Shown: piece after piece, positions 63,856-64,000 of the stretch | Layout of the letters: each line of letters starts with the position of its first letter | How positions within the stretch are numbered: position 1 is the stretch's first letter | DNA from: Campylobacterales bacterium | GTDB taxonomy: Bacteria > Campylobacterota > Campylobacteria > Campylobacterales > Sulfurimonadaceae | Assembly: GCA_026390115.1 (NCBI GenBank) | Contig: JAPLGO010000012.1 | Location: 358,033 to 422,032, forward strand | Length of the DNA: 64,000 nt | Reading direction: 5' to 3' | Position numbers and translations under genes: made by a program | The notes under the pieces: model-generated | Told to the model about the DNA's origin: nothing | Database searches by the model: none | The model's input: only the letters and a program-made list of their open reading frames with translations

Positions 63856-64000
63856 TTAATCACTCTTTATAAGTGGCAATCTAACCTTGAAACAAGCACC
63901 TCTATCTTTACTTAAAACTTCAATTTTACCTTTGAGATGTTCTTCTATAATCATCTTGCTCATGTAAAGACCTAGCCCTGTTCCTGTTTTTTCATCTTTA
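63856..64000 (-). CDS. Histidine kinase, C-terminal end (partial)
   Basis: The frame enters from beyond the window and encodes about 48 residues ending at 63856. [24 protein letters not shown] is the G2-box of a HATPase_c domain, similar to that in the kinase at 31301. The sensor and HisKA parts are outside. It is probably co-transcribed with the HD-GYP response regulator that begins 27 bases downstream. Confidence 0.87.
   Translation of the reverse strand, partial: KDEKTGTGLGLYMSKMIIEEHLKGKIEVLSKDRGACFKVRLPLIKSD

Noticed and set aside
1..64000. tRNA, rRNA or CRISPR arrays
   Set aside because: Scanned the intergenic gaps by eye and found no cloverleaf-like T-loop sequences and no regularly spaced direct repeats; a tool such as tRNAscan-SE would be needed to be certain.

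Overview
The window looks like a chromosomal segment of a Campylobacterota bacterium close to Sulfurimonas. This is inferred from the AT-rich coding style, frequent TTG and GTG starts, tightly overlapping operons, Helicobacter/Campylobacter-type proteins (an Hcp-like Sel1 protein, FlhX, an enlarged FliO) and abundant two-component signalling. I see no rRNA, tRNA, CRISPR array, phage or intact insertion sequence.

Layout. 1-9871 (+): a type II secretion operon, beginning inside gspG and continuing with a minor pseudopilin, gspF, gspK, gspL-like, gspM-like, gspN-like, gspC, gspD, gspE and two more pseudopilins. 9921-15303 (+): housekeeping genes accD, thiE, rlmH, a DksA-type zinc-finger gene, a membrane protein, dusB and a possible nuclease-fold protein. 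15308-16918 (-): flagellar fliO, fliN and a CheX-like gene. 17028-26434: a TauE-type transporter, uvrA, coaBC (-), hsp20, a Lon-like protease (-) and a type II NADH dehydrogenase. 26491-30327 (-): pgaB-pgaC-pgaD for poly-N-acetylglucosamine, with no pgaA. 30575-37443 (+): an Hcp-like Sel1 protein, a haem-motif PAS histidine kinase, a DUF302-like protein, a DUF2156 protein coupled to a GNAT, and a CorA-type transporter. 37775-39502 (-): a sirohaem nitrite/sulfite reductase-like protein.

39791-54796 (+) is one 15-kb storage-polysaccharide operon: a GT35 phosphorylase-like protein, a nucleotidyltransferase fused to a phosphomannomutase-like domain, two GH57 enzymes, a GalT-like enzyme, glycogen synthase, a ROK sugar kinase, a second glycogen synthase and branching enzyme. 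It covers making, branching, trimming and re-phosphorylating an alpha-glucan, but has no stand-alone glgC. The GT35 protein has serine where the pyridoxal-phosphate lysine belongs, and the phosphomannomutase domain lacks its phosphoserine and metal-loop motifs. I regard this locus as the strongest candidate for unusual biochemistry.

54948-64000: flhX and a fliK-like gene (-), a small hypothetical gene, a second ThiE/TenI-like gene, an HI0933-family flavoprotein (-), a SpoIIE phosphatase/ATPase regulator whose 5' end looks damaged, an alpha-carbonic anhydrase, a conserved hypothetical (-), a YggS-type PLP protein (-), and a REC/HD-GYP response regulator (-) downstream of a histidine kinase that runs off the window.
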